64,000 bases of DNA, from contig NZ_AP022616.1 in NCBI RefSeq assembly GCF_010731115.1, forward strand, positions 5,580,001 to 5,644,000, written 5' to 3'. The notes under the pieces are model-generated. The model searched no databases. It saw only the letters and a program-made list of their open reading frames with translations, and had not been told where the DNA came from. A program made the position numbers and the translations under genes. This DNA comes from Mycolicibacterium phocaicum. Lineage in GTDB: Bacteria; Actinomycetota; Actinomycetes; Mycobacteriales; Mycobacteriaceae. Below, piece by piece: positions 8,613 to 18,004 of the stretch. Every line of letters starts with the position of its first letter. Position 1 is the first letter of the stretch.

Positions 8613-9839
8613 GTGCATCTGCTACGAGGCGCGGTCAGGAACTACGCCTGGGGGTCGCGTACCGCCTTGGCCGATTTCGCCGGAAGGCCAAGTCCCTCAG
8701 CGCATCCCGAGGCTGAGCTGTGGTTGGGTGCGAACCCCGGGGACCCGGCGCGGCTGGAGACGGCCGACGGCGAGGTGTCGCTGCTCGACGTCATCCGGGC
8801 CGATCCCGCGGGCGAACTGGGGCCCGAGGTCGTGGCCCGGTTCGGTGATTCGTTGCCGTTCCTGGCGAAGGTGCTGGCCGCCGACGAGCCGCTGTCGCTG
8901 CAGGCCCATCCCAGTGCCGAGCAGGCTGCCGAAGGCTTCAATCGTGAAGAGCGCCAAGGCATTGCCCTCAACGCGCGCAACCGCAACTACCGGGACCGCA
9001 GCCACAAGCCCGAGTTGATCGTGGCCCTCGGCCCGTTCGAGGCGCTCGCCGGGTTCCGGCCGGTGGCCCGCACCGTCGAGTTGATGCGGGCGCTGGCGGT
9101 GTCCGACCTCGATCCGTACATCAACCTGCTGGCCGGCCAGTCGGACGCGGCCGGGCTGCGGGCCGTCTTCACCACCTGGATCACCCTGCCGCAGCCCGAT
9201 CTCGACGTCCTGGTGCCGGCCGTTCTCGACGGTGCGGTGAACTACATCCGTTCGGGGGCAACAGAATTCGCACCCGAGGCCAAGACGGTGCTCGAGCTCG
9301 GCGAGCGGTACCCGGGTGATGCCGGCGTGCTGGCCGCCATGCTGCTCAACCGCATCAGCCTGGTCGAGGGGGAGGGCATCTACCTGCCCGCCGGCAATCT
9401 GCACGCCTACCTGCACGGCATGGGGTTCGAGGTCATGGCCAACTCCGACAACGTGTTACGCGGTGGTCTGACGCCCAAGCACGTGGATGTGCCGGAGCTT
9501 CTCCGGGTACTCGACTTCACCCCGACGGACGGCCGGCCCATCCATCCGCGGCCGGCCGATGACGGCGTCGAAGAGGTTTTCGACACGCCCGCACCGGAAT
9601 TCGCGGTGACGATCCTGCGGATCGACGATGACCGGGTGGGCAGCGCGGTCGAGGTGCCCCAACGGCACGCCGGCCCGCAGATTCTGCTGGGCACGCATGG
9701 TCGGGTGCGGGTGCATTCCGCGGGCGGCGAACTGACCCTGAACAAGGGCGCCGCCGCCTGGATTGCTGCCGGGGAGGGTCCCGTGCGGTTGGTGGCTGAA
9801 GAACCGTCGACGGTGTTCCGGGCGACGGTCGGGATCTAG
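8613..9839 (+). CDS. manA: Mannose-6-phosphate isomerase, class I
   Basis: A 408-aa type I phosphomannose isomerase converting fructose-6-phosphate to mannose-6-phosphate, the entry to the mannose pathway. Zinc-site motifs are visible: LSLQAHPS (Gln and His), HKPEL (Glu) and NLHAYLHG (His). I chose GTG 8613 because the conserved N-terminus (LLRGAVRNYAWGSR) begins immediately after it and matches the M. tuberculosis protein. The frame is open further upstream over the preceding gene. Third gene of the pmmA operon. Confidence 0.96.
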   Translation: MHLLRGAVRNYAWGSRTALADFAGRPSPSAHPEAELWLGANPGDPARLETADGEVSLLDVIRADPAGELGPEVVARFGDSLPFLAKVLAADEPLSLQAHPSAEQAAEGFNREERQGIALNARNRNYRDRSHKPELIVALGPFEALAGFRPVARTVELMRALAVSDLDPYINLLAGQSDAAGLRAVFTTWITLPQPDLDVLVPAVLDGAVNYIRSGATEFAPEAKTVLELGERYPGDAGVLAAMLLNRISLVEGEGIYLPAGNLHAYLHGMGFEVMANSDNVLRGGLTPKHVDVPELLRVLDFTPTDGRPIHPRPADDGVEEVFDTPAPEFAVTILRIDDDRVGSAVEVPQRHAGPQILLGTHGRVRVHSAGGELTLNKGAAAWIAAGEGPVRLVAEEPSTVFRATVGI

Positions 9840-9862
9840 AAAAACCTACGAAAGGGCAGGTC

Positions 9863-10774
9863 ATGTCGGCCTCGGGGAGTGCGCGCGCGATCATCGCGGC
9901 GCTGTTGGCCAATGCCGGGATCGCGGCGGCGAAATTCGTCGGCTTCCTGATCACGGGCAGTTCGTCGATGCTCGCAGAATCGGTGCACTCGCTGGCGGAC
10001 ACGTCCAACCAGGGGCTGCTGCTGTGGGGGCAACGGCAGGCGCGTAAGGACGCCGACCATCTGCACCCGTTCGGCTACGGCCGCAGTCGCTACTTCTACT
10101 CGTTCGTGGTGGCGCTGGTGCTGTTCAGCCTCGGCGCGATGTTCGCGCTGTACGAGGGCTACCACAAGATCACCCACCCGGAGCCGCTGTCGTCGCCCGT
10201 CGTCGCCGTCGCCATCCTCGTCGTGGCGATCGGGCTGGAGGGCTACAGCTTCTACACCGCGGTGAAGGAATCGCGTCCGCTCAAGGGCGCCGGCAGCTGG
10301 TGGCGATTCATCCGGACCTCGCGCAACCCGGAGCTGCCGGTGGTGCTGCTGGAGGACAGCGGTGCGCTGATCGGTCTGGTGCTGGCCCTGGGCGGTGTGG
10401 GCCTGTCGATGTTGACGGGCGACCCGGTGTGGGACGGCATCGGCACCGCGGCCATCGGTGTGTTGCTCGGCATCATCGCGGTGGTGCTGATGGTCGAGAT
10501 GAAGAGCCTGCTGATCGGTGAGGGCGCGACGGTCGACGAGACCGGCGCCATCCGCAACGCGCTGGAGCAGACGCCGCACATCGACCGTGTCATCCACCTC
10601 CGGACCCAGTACCTCGGGCCGGAAGAGATGCTCGTCGGGGTGAAGATCGCGCTGGCGCCCAACACCGATCTGGCGACCGTCGCCGCAACGATCGACGCCG
10701 CCGAGGTGACGATCCGGGCCGCGGTGCCGAACGCCCGCATCATCTACATCGAGCCCGACCTCTATCGCGGCTGA
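9863..10774 (+). CDS. Cation diffusion facilitator (CDF) family transporter
   Basis: A 303-aa membrane protein with about six hydrophobic segments and a cytoplasmic C-terminal domain, as expected for CDF exporters of Zn, Fe, Mn or Co driven by proton exchange. The second helix has the metal-site motif HSLAD, followed by the HPFGYGRSRYFY loop; the fifth helix carries EDSGALIG in place of the common HxxxD. This resembles the ZnT9-like branch more than classical zinc exporters, so the metal is uncertain. ATG 9863 is preceded by GAAAGG. It follows manA by 23 bp and may be cotranscribed, but there is no functional link to mannose. Confidence 0.88.
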   Translation: MSASGSARAIIAALLANAGIAAAKFVGFLITGSSSMLAESVHSLADTSNQGLLLWGQRQARKDADHLHPFGYGRSRYFYSFVVALVLFSLGAMFALYEGYHKITHPEPLSSPVVAVAILVVAIGLEGYSFYTAVKESRPLKGAGSWWRFIRTSRNPELPVVLLEDSGALIGLVLALGGVGLSMLTGDPVWDGIGTAAIGVLLGIIAVVLMVEMKSLLIGEGATVDETGAIRNALEQTPHIDRVIHLRTQYLGPEEMLVGVKIALAPNTDLATVAATIDAAEVTIRAAVPNARIIYIEPDLYRG

Positions 10775-10848
10775 GGCCGCCAGAACCCGCAGTCACCTGC
10801 GGCGGTGACGGCTACCACAAGTCGTTTTACAAAATCGCCTCCATTGTC

Positions 10849-10873
10849 TAGACCGGCGACAAAATGCGGTCTA
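10849..10873. promoter_or_regulatory. Inverted-repeat operator candidate of the alkB operon
   Basis: A perfect 7-bp inverted repeat, TAGACCG (10849-10855) and CGGTCTA (10867-10873), with an 11-base spacer lies about 45 bp upstream of the alkB start. The left arm is part of an 8-bp self-palindrome GTCTAGAC. The hexamer TATAGT at 10872-10877 could serve as a -10 element, so a bound repressor would cover the promoter. The obvious candidate ligand is the TetR regulator encoded at the end of the same operon. Confidence 0.5.
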
Positions 10874-10918
10874 TAGTCAAGATCACAAGTTGTCGGCCCA
10901 ACCAATGGAGGTGGACCC

Positions 10919-12145
10919 GTGTCAGTCGAGGTATCCGACGTCAACGTTGAGCAATGGCGCGATCGCAAGCGTCACCTGTGGCTCATGGGCCTGATCGCGC
11001 CCACCGCGCTGTTCGTGATGCTCCCGCTGATCTGGGCACTGAACCAGGCCGGCTGGCATGCGCTCGCGCAGGTGCCGCTGTGGATCGGTCCCGGCCTGCT
11101 CTACGTGCTGCTGCCGATCCTCGACCTGAAGTTCGGGCCCGACGGGGAGAACCCGCCCGACGAGATGATGGAGCAGCTGGCGAACGACAAGTACTACCGC
11201 TACTGCACCTACGTCTACATCCCGTTCCAGTACGCCAGCGTCATCCTCGGCGCGTACCTGTTCACCGCCAAGGACCTGAGCTGGCTCGGCTTCGACGGCG
11301 GGCTGGCCTGGTGGGCCAAGCTCGGTGTCGCGTTGTCGGTCGGTGTGCTGGGCGGCGTCGGCATCAACACGGCCCACGAGATGGGACACAAGAAGGAGAA
11401 CCTGGAGCGCTGGCTGGCCAAGATCACCCTGGCGCAGACGTTCTACGGCCACTTCTACATCGAGCACAACCGCGGTCACCACGTCCGCGTCGCGACCCCG
11501 GAGGACCCGGCGTCGGCGCGCTTCGGTGAGAACTTCTGGGAGTTCCTGCCGCGTACGGTGTGGGGCGCGCTGAAGTCGTCGGTCGAGCTGGAGGCCCAGC
11601 GCATCCGTCGTCTCGGCCGCAGCCCGTGGGACCCGCGCACCTACCTCAAGAACGACGTCCTCAACGCGTGGCTCATGTCGCTGGTGTTCTTCGGCATCCT
11701 GATCGCGGTGTTCGGCCCGGCACTCATCCCGTTCGTCCTGATCCAGGGCATCTACGGATTCAGCCTGCTGGAGTCGGTCAACTACCTGGAGCACTACGGC
11801 CTGCTGCGGCAGAAGACCGAGAGCGGTCGCTACGAGCGCTGCGCGCCCGTGCACAGCTGGAACTCCGACCACATCGTCACCAACCTGTTCCTGTACCACC
11901 TGCAGCGGCACAGTGACCACCACGCCAACCCGACGCGGCGCTACCAGACGTTGCGCAGCATCGACGGCGCACCGAACCTGCCCAGTGGCTACGCGACGCT
12001 GATCGGGCTCACCTACATCCCGCCGCTGTGGCGCCGGATGATGGACCACCGCGTCATCGAGCACTACGACGGCGACATCACCAAGGTCAACGTCCACCCG
12101 CGGGTGCGCGACAAGGTGATGGCCAAGTACGGGGCGGTGGCCTGA
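10919..12145 (+). CDS. alkB: Alkane 1-monooxygenase
   Basis: A 408-aa integral-membrane non-haem di-iron hydroxylase that oxidises the terminal carbon of medium to long n-alkanes using electrons from rubredoxin. Four histidine clusters are present: HEMGH (153-157), EHNRGHH (182-188), NYLEHYG (288-294) and LQRHSDHH (328-335). Several transmembrane segments lie between residues 20 and 150 and 250-280. GTG 10919 has GGAGG a few bases upstream. It is followed at once by two rubredoxins and a TetR gene, the standard actinobacterial alkane operon (Rv3252c-Rv3249c). Confidence 0.97.
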   Translation: MSVEVSDVNVEQWRDRKRHLWLMGLIAPTALFVMLPLIWALNQAGWHALAQVPLWIGPGLLYVLLPILDLKFGPDGENPPDEMMEQLANDKYYRYCTYVYIPFQYASVILGAYLFTAKDLSWLGFDGGLAWWAKLGVALSVGVLGGVGINTAHEMGHKKENLERWLAKITLAQTFYGHFYIEHNRGHHVRVATPEDPASARFGENFWEFLPRTVWGALKSSVELEAQRIRRLGRSPWDPRTYLKNDVLNAWLMSLVFFGILIAVFGPALIPFVLIQGIYGFSLLESVNYLEHYGLLRQKTESGRYERCAPVHSWNSDHIVTNLFLYHLQRHSDHHANPTRRYQTLRSIDGAPNLPSGYATLIGLTYIPPLWRRMMDHRVIEHYDGDITKVNVHPRVRDKVMAKYGAVA

Positions 12146-12147
12146 GC

Positions 12148-12321
12148 ATGAGTGCCTACGCTTGCCCCGGCTGTGGTTATGTCTATGACGAGGCCAAAGG
12201 CGCTCCGCGTGAAGGATTCCCGGCGGGCACGGCGTGGGACGATGTCCCCGACGACTGGTGCTGCCCGGACTGCGCGGTCCGCGAGAAGGTCGATTTCGAA
12301 TCGGTAGGAGTGAGTTCATGA
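12148..12321 (+). CDS. rubA: Rubredoxin A
   Basis: A 57-aa rubredoxin with the two CxxC knuckles (Cys 6/9 and 39/42) that bind one iron. It belongs to the actinobacterial AlkG1-like type, with a second cysteine directly before the distal knuckle (DDWCCPDC). It starts two bases after the alkB stop. Its stop overlaps rubB (ATGA), so the four genes are tightly coupled. In this family rubredoxin 1 often cannot support alkane hydroxylation by itself and its role is less clear than that of rubB. Confidence 0.94.
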   Translation: MSAYACPGCGYVYDEAKGAPREGFPAGTAWDDVPDDWCCPDCAVREKVDFESVGVSS

Positions 12322-12503
12322 GCGAGCCGTTCAAGAAGTTCGTCTGCCTGCAGTGCGGCTTCGAGTACGACGAGGAGAAGGGCTGGCCGGAGGACGGCAT
12401 CGCCCCGGGCACCCGCTGGGCCGACATCCCCGAGGACTGGAGCTGCCCGGACTGCGGCGCCGCCAAGGCCGACTTCGAAATGGTGGAGGTCGTGGCGTCG
12501 TGA
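12318..12503 (+). CDS. rubB: Rubredoxin B
   Basis: A 61-aa rubredoxin with CxxC pairs at 10/13 and 43/46, carrying the canonical [15 protein letters not shown] end of the AlkG2 type, which delivers electrons to AlkB. ATG 12318 overlaps the rubA stop by four bases, and its own stop overlaps the GTG of the downstream tetR gene by three to four bases. The upstream reading frame is an accidental extension over rubA. Confidence 0.95.
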   Translation: MSEPFKKFVCLQCGFEYDEEKGWPEDGIAPGTRWADIPEDWSCPDCGAAKADFEMVEVVAS

Positions 12504-13120
12504 CCGCCGCGGCCGCGCCGAGGGTGCCGTACGCCGAGGCCTCCCGGGTCCTGCTGCGGCACTCGATCCTGGACGGCATGCGAGAGCTGTTGCTGGCCAA
12601 GGACTGGTCGTCGATCACGCTGTCCGACGTCGCGCGTGCGGCCGGCATCAGCCGCCAGACCATCTACAACGAGTTCGGCTCGCGCCAGGGCCTGGCCGAG
12701 GGGTACGCGATGCGCCTCGCCGACCGCCTGGTCGACGCCGTCGAGCACGCCATCTACGCCAATGTCGGTGACATCGAGTCCGCGTTCCTGCAGGGCTTCC
12801 GGATGTTCTTCACCGAATCGGCGTCCGATCCGCTCGTCATCTCGTTGCTCACCGGCGTCGCCAAACCTGATCTGTTGCAGATCATCACCACCGACAGCGC
12901 GCCGATCATCTCGCACTGCTCGCAGCGTCTCACCGAGGCGTTCCGCGGCAGCTGGGTACAGATTTCGGACGACGACGCCGGCGTGCTGGCGCGCGCGATC
13001 GTCCGGCTGGCGATCAGTTACGTGTCAATGCCGCCGGAAGCGGACCATGATGTGGCCGCTGACCTGGCCCGGCTCATGACGCCGTTCGCCGACCGTTACG
13101 GTAGTGGGGAAGCCCCGTAG
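12500..13120 (+). CDS. TetR-family regulator of the alkane operon
   Basis: A 206-aa TetR protein. The helix-turn-helix is at about residues 40-65 ([21 protein letters not shown]), followed by a long helical ligand-binding domain. GTG 12500 overlaps the rubB stop, so the regulator is the last gene of alkB-rubA-rubB. Equivalent genes (Rv3249c; AlkX in Dietzia) repress their own operon and respond to fatty-acid products of alkane oxidation. The inverted repeat upstream of alkB is the likely operator, by inference. Confidence 0.88.
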   Translation: MTAAAAPRVPYAEASRVLLRHSILDGMRELLLAKDWSSITLSDVARAAGISRQTIYNEFGSRQGLAEGYAMRLADRLVDAVEHAIYANVGDIESAFLQGFRMFFTESASDPLVISLLTGVAKPDLLQIITTDSAPIISHCSQRLTEAFRGSWVQISDDDAGVLARAIVRLAISYVSMPPEADHDVAADLARLMTPFADRYGSGEAP

Positions 13121-13219
13121 CCGTCAGCGCGCCATTCGAGCAGGATTCCTGGCGCCTGTCCCGCGAGCCCGCAGGCCATGGGGTCACTCCAGTGGAACGA
13201 ATGAATGGGGCTCTAATCC

Positions 13220-14680
<1,461 letters not shown>

Positions 14681-14712
14681 GTCTGTTTGCGCTGTTCGCG
14701 CGAGCACACGCG

Positions 14713-14747
14713 AAAACCCTCAATTCCCACGGGAATTGGGGGTTTTT
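14713..14747 (+). terminator. Intrinsic terminator after sahH
   Basis: A near-perfect hairpin, arms AAAACCCTCAATTCCC (14713-14728) and GGGAATTGGGGGTTTT (14731-14746) with one G-T pair and a tight loop, ends in a run of five T. It starts 32 bases after the sahH stop and is a classical Rho-independent terminator. Confidence 0.9.
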
Positions 14748-14936
14748 GCGGGTTTCGGGCCCGGCACATCTCGCTGAATTAGCTGGCCGCCGGCAGATTC
14801 ACCGCCCACATATTGCATGGCGCGACAATATTGTGTTCGGCGCCACATTCGGATGTTTGCTGAAGATCTGCTGGCGAGCGGATGTCGGCGTTAGAATTTC
14901 CGCACACCAGGGCACCCTCGTGAAGGGACGTCGGCA

Positions 14937-15458
14937 ATGCGGAAGAACCGATGGGGAACACACCTCGCGTTGCTGGCTGTGGTCGGCGTCACGCTGACCG
15001 GCTGCGACGGGGTCAATCTCGGCAGCCTCGACATCTTCGGCTCCGCCTCGCCTGCGGTGAAGGGTCCACCGATACCGCCGGAGATGGTCCGGCATGACGT
15101 ACAGCAATTGGTCTGGCAGTTCCCGCAGTTGCGCAAACCCGACGAGGCGGTGTGGGTCACCTGGAACAACAGTGGCGATCCCAGCCTGGCCGGCAAGGTG
15201 AACTGGATCGACGCGGTGGTGAAGCTGCCCCCTGCGGAGACCGCTCGACTGCTGGCGGAATACCACCCGGCCGATACCGACCGGCAACCGACGGTGCAGA
15301 AGATTCTGCAGTCGGAACTGCCCGGCGGCCCGTACCTGTCTGGGCCCGAACTCGACAACCACTTCTCCGGTCCGGCGATGTCCACACAGGCGTTCCTCGA
15401 CCGCGACGCGAACGTCCTGGTGCTGACGACGAAGTCGGGCGGACCGGCGCCGTCGTAA
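14937..15458 (+). CDS. Putative lipoprotein of unknown function
   Basis: A 173-aa protein with a signal peptide and lipobox LTGC (cysteine 23), so it should be exported and lipid-anchored. The mature part has no motif I recognise; it is mixed alpha/beta with several Trp/Pro segments (VTWNNSGDP, LPGGPYLSGPE). ATG 14937 has GAAGGGA eight bases upstream. It lies 17 bp before another lipoprotein gene (the CocE-type hydrolase) on the same strand, so the pair may be cotranscribed. Confidence 0.75.
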   Translation: MRKNRWGTHLALLAVVGVTLTGCDGVNLGSLDIFGSASPAVKGPPIPPEMVRHDVQQLVWQFPQLRKPDEAVWVTWNNSGDPSLAGKVNWIDAVVKLPPAETARLLAEYHPADTDRQPTVQKILQSELPGGPYLSGPELDNHFSGPAMSTQAFLDRDANVLVLTTKSGGPAPS

Positions 15459-15475
15459 CCGTCTAGCGTGGTGGC

Positions 15476-17320
15476 GTGCGCGCTCTGATCCGTGTGACGG
15501 CGTTCGTGGTGGTGCTGGTTGTGCTGGCTGCCTGTGGCGCGGACCGTCCGCCTGCTTCGCCATTCCCTGCTGCGACGGGTCGGGGCTCGTGCGCCGTCGA
15601 TACCGAACGCGACGTCGGTGCCACCATGCGCGACGGCGTCGTGCTGCGCGCCGATGTCTACCGTCCCCGGACCTCTGAATCTGTCCCGGTGCTGCTCATG
15701 CGCACGCAGTACGGTAAGTCCGGGGCCCAGACCTCGCCGGAGCGCTACGAGCCGCCGGACTGGTTCGCCTCGCACTGCTATCTCGTTGTGGTGCAAGATG
15801 TCCGGGGCCAGGGGAGCTCCGGCGGGGTGTTCAGCGAGTTCACCAACGATATGGCCGACGGCTATGACACCGTCGAATGGGCCGCCGGGCTGCCCGGCGC
15901 AAACGGCAAGGTGGCCATGTACGGATCGTCGTATGTCGGTGCGACGCAATGGCTTGCAGCGGTGACGGCGCCGCCGCATCTGGTGACGATCGCGCCGGCC
16001 AACACCGCGTCGGACTACTACGACGGCTGGACCTATGAGGGCGGCGAGTTCCGGCTGGCGTTCGTGCAGCCGTGGGCCATCGAGTCGATTGCGCTCGGGG
16101 CCGCCCAGAACCGTCGGGACGCAGAGGCGGAGCGGCTGTTGCGGGACGCCGGGGCCGACCCGACCCGATGGCTCAATTTCCGCCCGCAACAGGACCTTCC
16201 ACCGATGCAGCCGCACAATCCGGCGGTGGCGCCGTGGTACTTCGACTGGGTTCGGCACAACACCCGCGACGGCTTCTGGCAGCAGGTCAGCATTCGCGAC
16301 CGGTACCCGGCGGTGCGAATCCCGGTGCTGCACTTCGAGGGCTGGTACGACGCGTTCCTGGCCGGCGGTGTGGAGAACTTCGCCGGGATGGTGGCCCACG
16401 GCGCCAACGACTTTGCGCGCACGAACCAGCGTCTGGTGATCGGGCCGTGGGACCACGTCGCGTGGGGGCGCGCTGATTCCGAGCCGGCGCCGATGCTCAA
16501 GGACATCGGAGCGGTGGGCAACAGTCCGATCAACGAGCTGATGCTGGCCTGGTTCGATCACTTCCTGAAGGGCGTCGACAACGGTGTGGCAGGCAAGCCA
16601 CGTGTCGACTACTTCACCATGGGCGCCAATACGTGGAAGACGGGAGTGAATTGGCCACTGCCGCAGACGCAGTGGGTCAACTACTACCTCTCCGGTGCCG
16701 GGGGCATCGCGGACCGCGACGGCAAGCTGTTGCCGGTGCTGCCAGGCCCGCAGCCGCCCGACACCTACACCTACGATCCGCTGAATCCGGCGCCGAGCCT
16801 GGGTGGGCACTCTTGTTGTGGCGCCAAGTCCGGTCCGCAAGGGCCGTACGACCAGACGCCGGTCGAACAACGATCCGACGTACTGGTGTACACCGGCGAC
16901 CCGGTGGCCCATGACACCGAGATCACCGGGGCGGCCACCGTCACCCTGTGGGCCCAATCCTCTGCTGTGGACACCGATTTCACTGCCAAGCTGGTGGTGG
17001 TCAAGCCCGATGGAACTGCCATCAATCTGAACAACGGGATTCTCCGGGCGTCTTTCCGGGACTCGCTGTCGGCGCCTACGCCGATCGTCCCCGGGCAGCC
17101 GTACCAATACCGCATCCAAATCTGGCCCACCAGTTACCAACTCAGCCCCGGTGACCGGGTGCGGGTGGAGATATCCAGCAGCGACTACCCGCAGTTCGCG
17201 CCGAATCCCAACACCGGTGCGCCATTTGGGCGGGATGCGGCGACCGTCGTTGCGACGCAGACGATCCTGCATGACGCTGCGCATCCGTCGTCGATCACGT
17301 TGCCGGTGATCGCGAACTGA
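15476..17320 (+). CDS. CocE/NonD family hydrolase lipoprotein (S15 peptidase-like)
   Basis: A 614-aa alpha/beta hydrolase of the CocE / X-Pro dipeptidyl-peptidase (S15) superfamily. The signal peptide ends in the lipobox LAAC (Cys 20), implying an envelope-anchored enzyme. The nucleophile elbow is GSSYVG with Ser 152; the C-terminal third (from about residue 420) is the beta-rich jelly-roll typical of the family (DTEITGAATVTLWAQSS). Known members cleave esters (cocaine, cephalosporins) or Xaa-Pro peptides; the substrate here is not predictable. GTG 15476 is the start. Confidence 0.87.
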   Translation: MRALIRVTAFVVVLVVLAACGADRPPASPFPAATGRGSCAVDTERDVGATMRDGVVLRADVYRPRTSESVPVLLMRTQYGKSGAQTSPERYEPPDWFASHCYLVVVQDVRGQGSSGGVFSEFTNDMADGYDTVEWAAGLPGANGKVAMYGSSYVGATQWLAAVTAPPHLVTIAPANTASDYYDGWTYEGGEFRLAFVQPWAIESIALGAAQNRRDAEAERLLRDAGADPTRWLNFRPQQDLPPMQPHNPAVAPWYFDWVRHNTRDGFWQQVSIRDRYPAVRIPVLHFEGWYDAFLAGGVENFAGMVAHGANDFARTNQRLVIGPWDHVAWGRADSEPAPMLKDIGAVGNSPINELMLAWFDHFLKGVDNGVAGKPRVDYFTMGANTWKTGVNWPLPQTQWVNYYLSGAGGIADRDGKLLPVLPGPQPPDTYTYDPLNPAPSLGGHSCCGAKSGPQGPYDQTPVEQRSDVLVYTGDPVAHDTEITGAATVTLWAQSSAVDTDFTAKLVVVKPDGTAINLNNGILRASFRDSLSAPTPIVPGQPYQYRIQIWPTSYQLSPGDRVRVEISSSDYPQFAPNPNTGAPFGRDAATVVATQTILHDAAHPSSITLPVIAN

Positions 17321-17330
17321 GTGCCGGGCG

Positions 17331-17630
17331 CTAGCGGCTGCAATCCAGCGACACGGTGATGGTCCGTCGGACCACGACGCGGATGACCTGATCGCGGTTG
17401 CCGGGGCCGTCCACCCGAATGAGCCTGGTCTGCTCCTGTGGGTTGCGGACGCTGGTCACCACGCACTGATCCAGCGGTGCGCTGCCGACCCGGTCGACGT
17501 TCACGTGGAATCCCTCGGCCTCCAGTTGGCCGATCGTGACGATCGCCGACTCAGCGGCCGCCGGCGCGGCGGGGGCCAGGATGGCACCAGTTGCGGTGAG
17601 AGCTATGAGAGTTATTAGTGCAGTACGCAT
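17331..17630 (-). CDS. Small secreted protein
   Basis: A 99-aa protein with a clear Sec signal peptide (TLIALTATGAILAPAAPAAAE, cleavage after about residue 26). The short mature domain has two cysteines (DQCVVTS and the penultimate LDCSR) likely to form a disulfide. It resembles a group of small exported mycobacterial proteins of unknown function with the pattern EGFxVxVxRV...LxxCxVTSVRNP. It is convergent with the CocE-like gene, leaving ten bases between the stop codons. Confidence 0.8.
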   Translation of the reverse strand: MRTALITLIALTATGAILAPAAPAAAESAIVTIGQLEAEGFHVNVDRVGSAPLDQCVVTSVRNPQEQTRLIRVDGPGNRDQVIRVVVRRTITVSLDCSR

Positions 17631-17988
17631 CTCAGGGTCCTTCCGGTCCTATGCCCGATGACACGTAGGAGCGATGGAAAACGTTCGATGGTGTCCTGAA
17701 GGGGTTATCGATGTTTTCGGCGTTTTCGTGACATCTGCCGAACCTTTCGGTCAAGGCTCGGTCGCGATCGACCACTGTTGCTTCAGTTGGTCACCGCTTC
17801 GCGCCGGTCATCTCCGAGCGAGCACCGCCAGCGCCAGGCGCGAGTTCTCTTCAGTGGGGACCGTCGTTCGCCGTGGCCGCACCATCGCGCGATACGGCTT
17901 CCAACCGGGGCCCTGATTTATCCACAGATCCGCATTCATCCACAACGGACGCCTGCCGGGAAGCTTAAGTCAGTAGCTCGGAGTACTA
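17631..17988. other. Gene-free spacer upstream of the DUF222/HNH gene
   Basis: About 360 bp between divergent genes. No supported gene is seen: the downstream reading frame is open leftward but lacks a good start before 17997. It contains two DnaA-box-like sequences (17918-17944) and runs into the LexA box that overlaps the start of the DUF222/HNH gene. Confidence 0.55.
17918..17944 (+). promoter_or_regulatory. Pair of DnaA-box-like sequences
   Basis: TTATCCACA at 17918-17926 is a perfect match to the bacterial DnaA box; TCATCCACA at 17936-17944 differs by one base and lies 18 bp further on in the same orientation. They sit 50-80 bp upstream of the DUF222/HNH gene. They could regulate that gene or be a leftover of a mobile element; a chance match is not excluded. 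Confidence 0.35.
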
Positions 17989-18004
17989 TCGAAAATATGT
18001 TCGA
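17989..18004. promoter_or_regulatory. LexA (SOS) box overlapping the DUF222/HNH start codon
   Basis: TCGAAAATATGTTCGA matches TCGAAC-N4-GTTCGA at 11 of 12 defined positions. The ATG at 17997 is inside the spacer of the box. This suggests SOS control, possibly of a leaderless or short-leader transcript. Several 13E12-family genes of M. tuberculosis are known LexA targets, which makes the match credible. Confidence 0.6.

Noticed and set aside
13121..13219. SAH riboswitch before sahH
   Set aside because: The 99-bp gap shows no match I could recognise to the conserved riboswitch core; presence is not supported.
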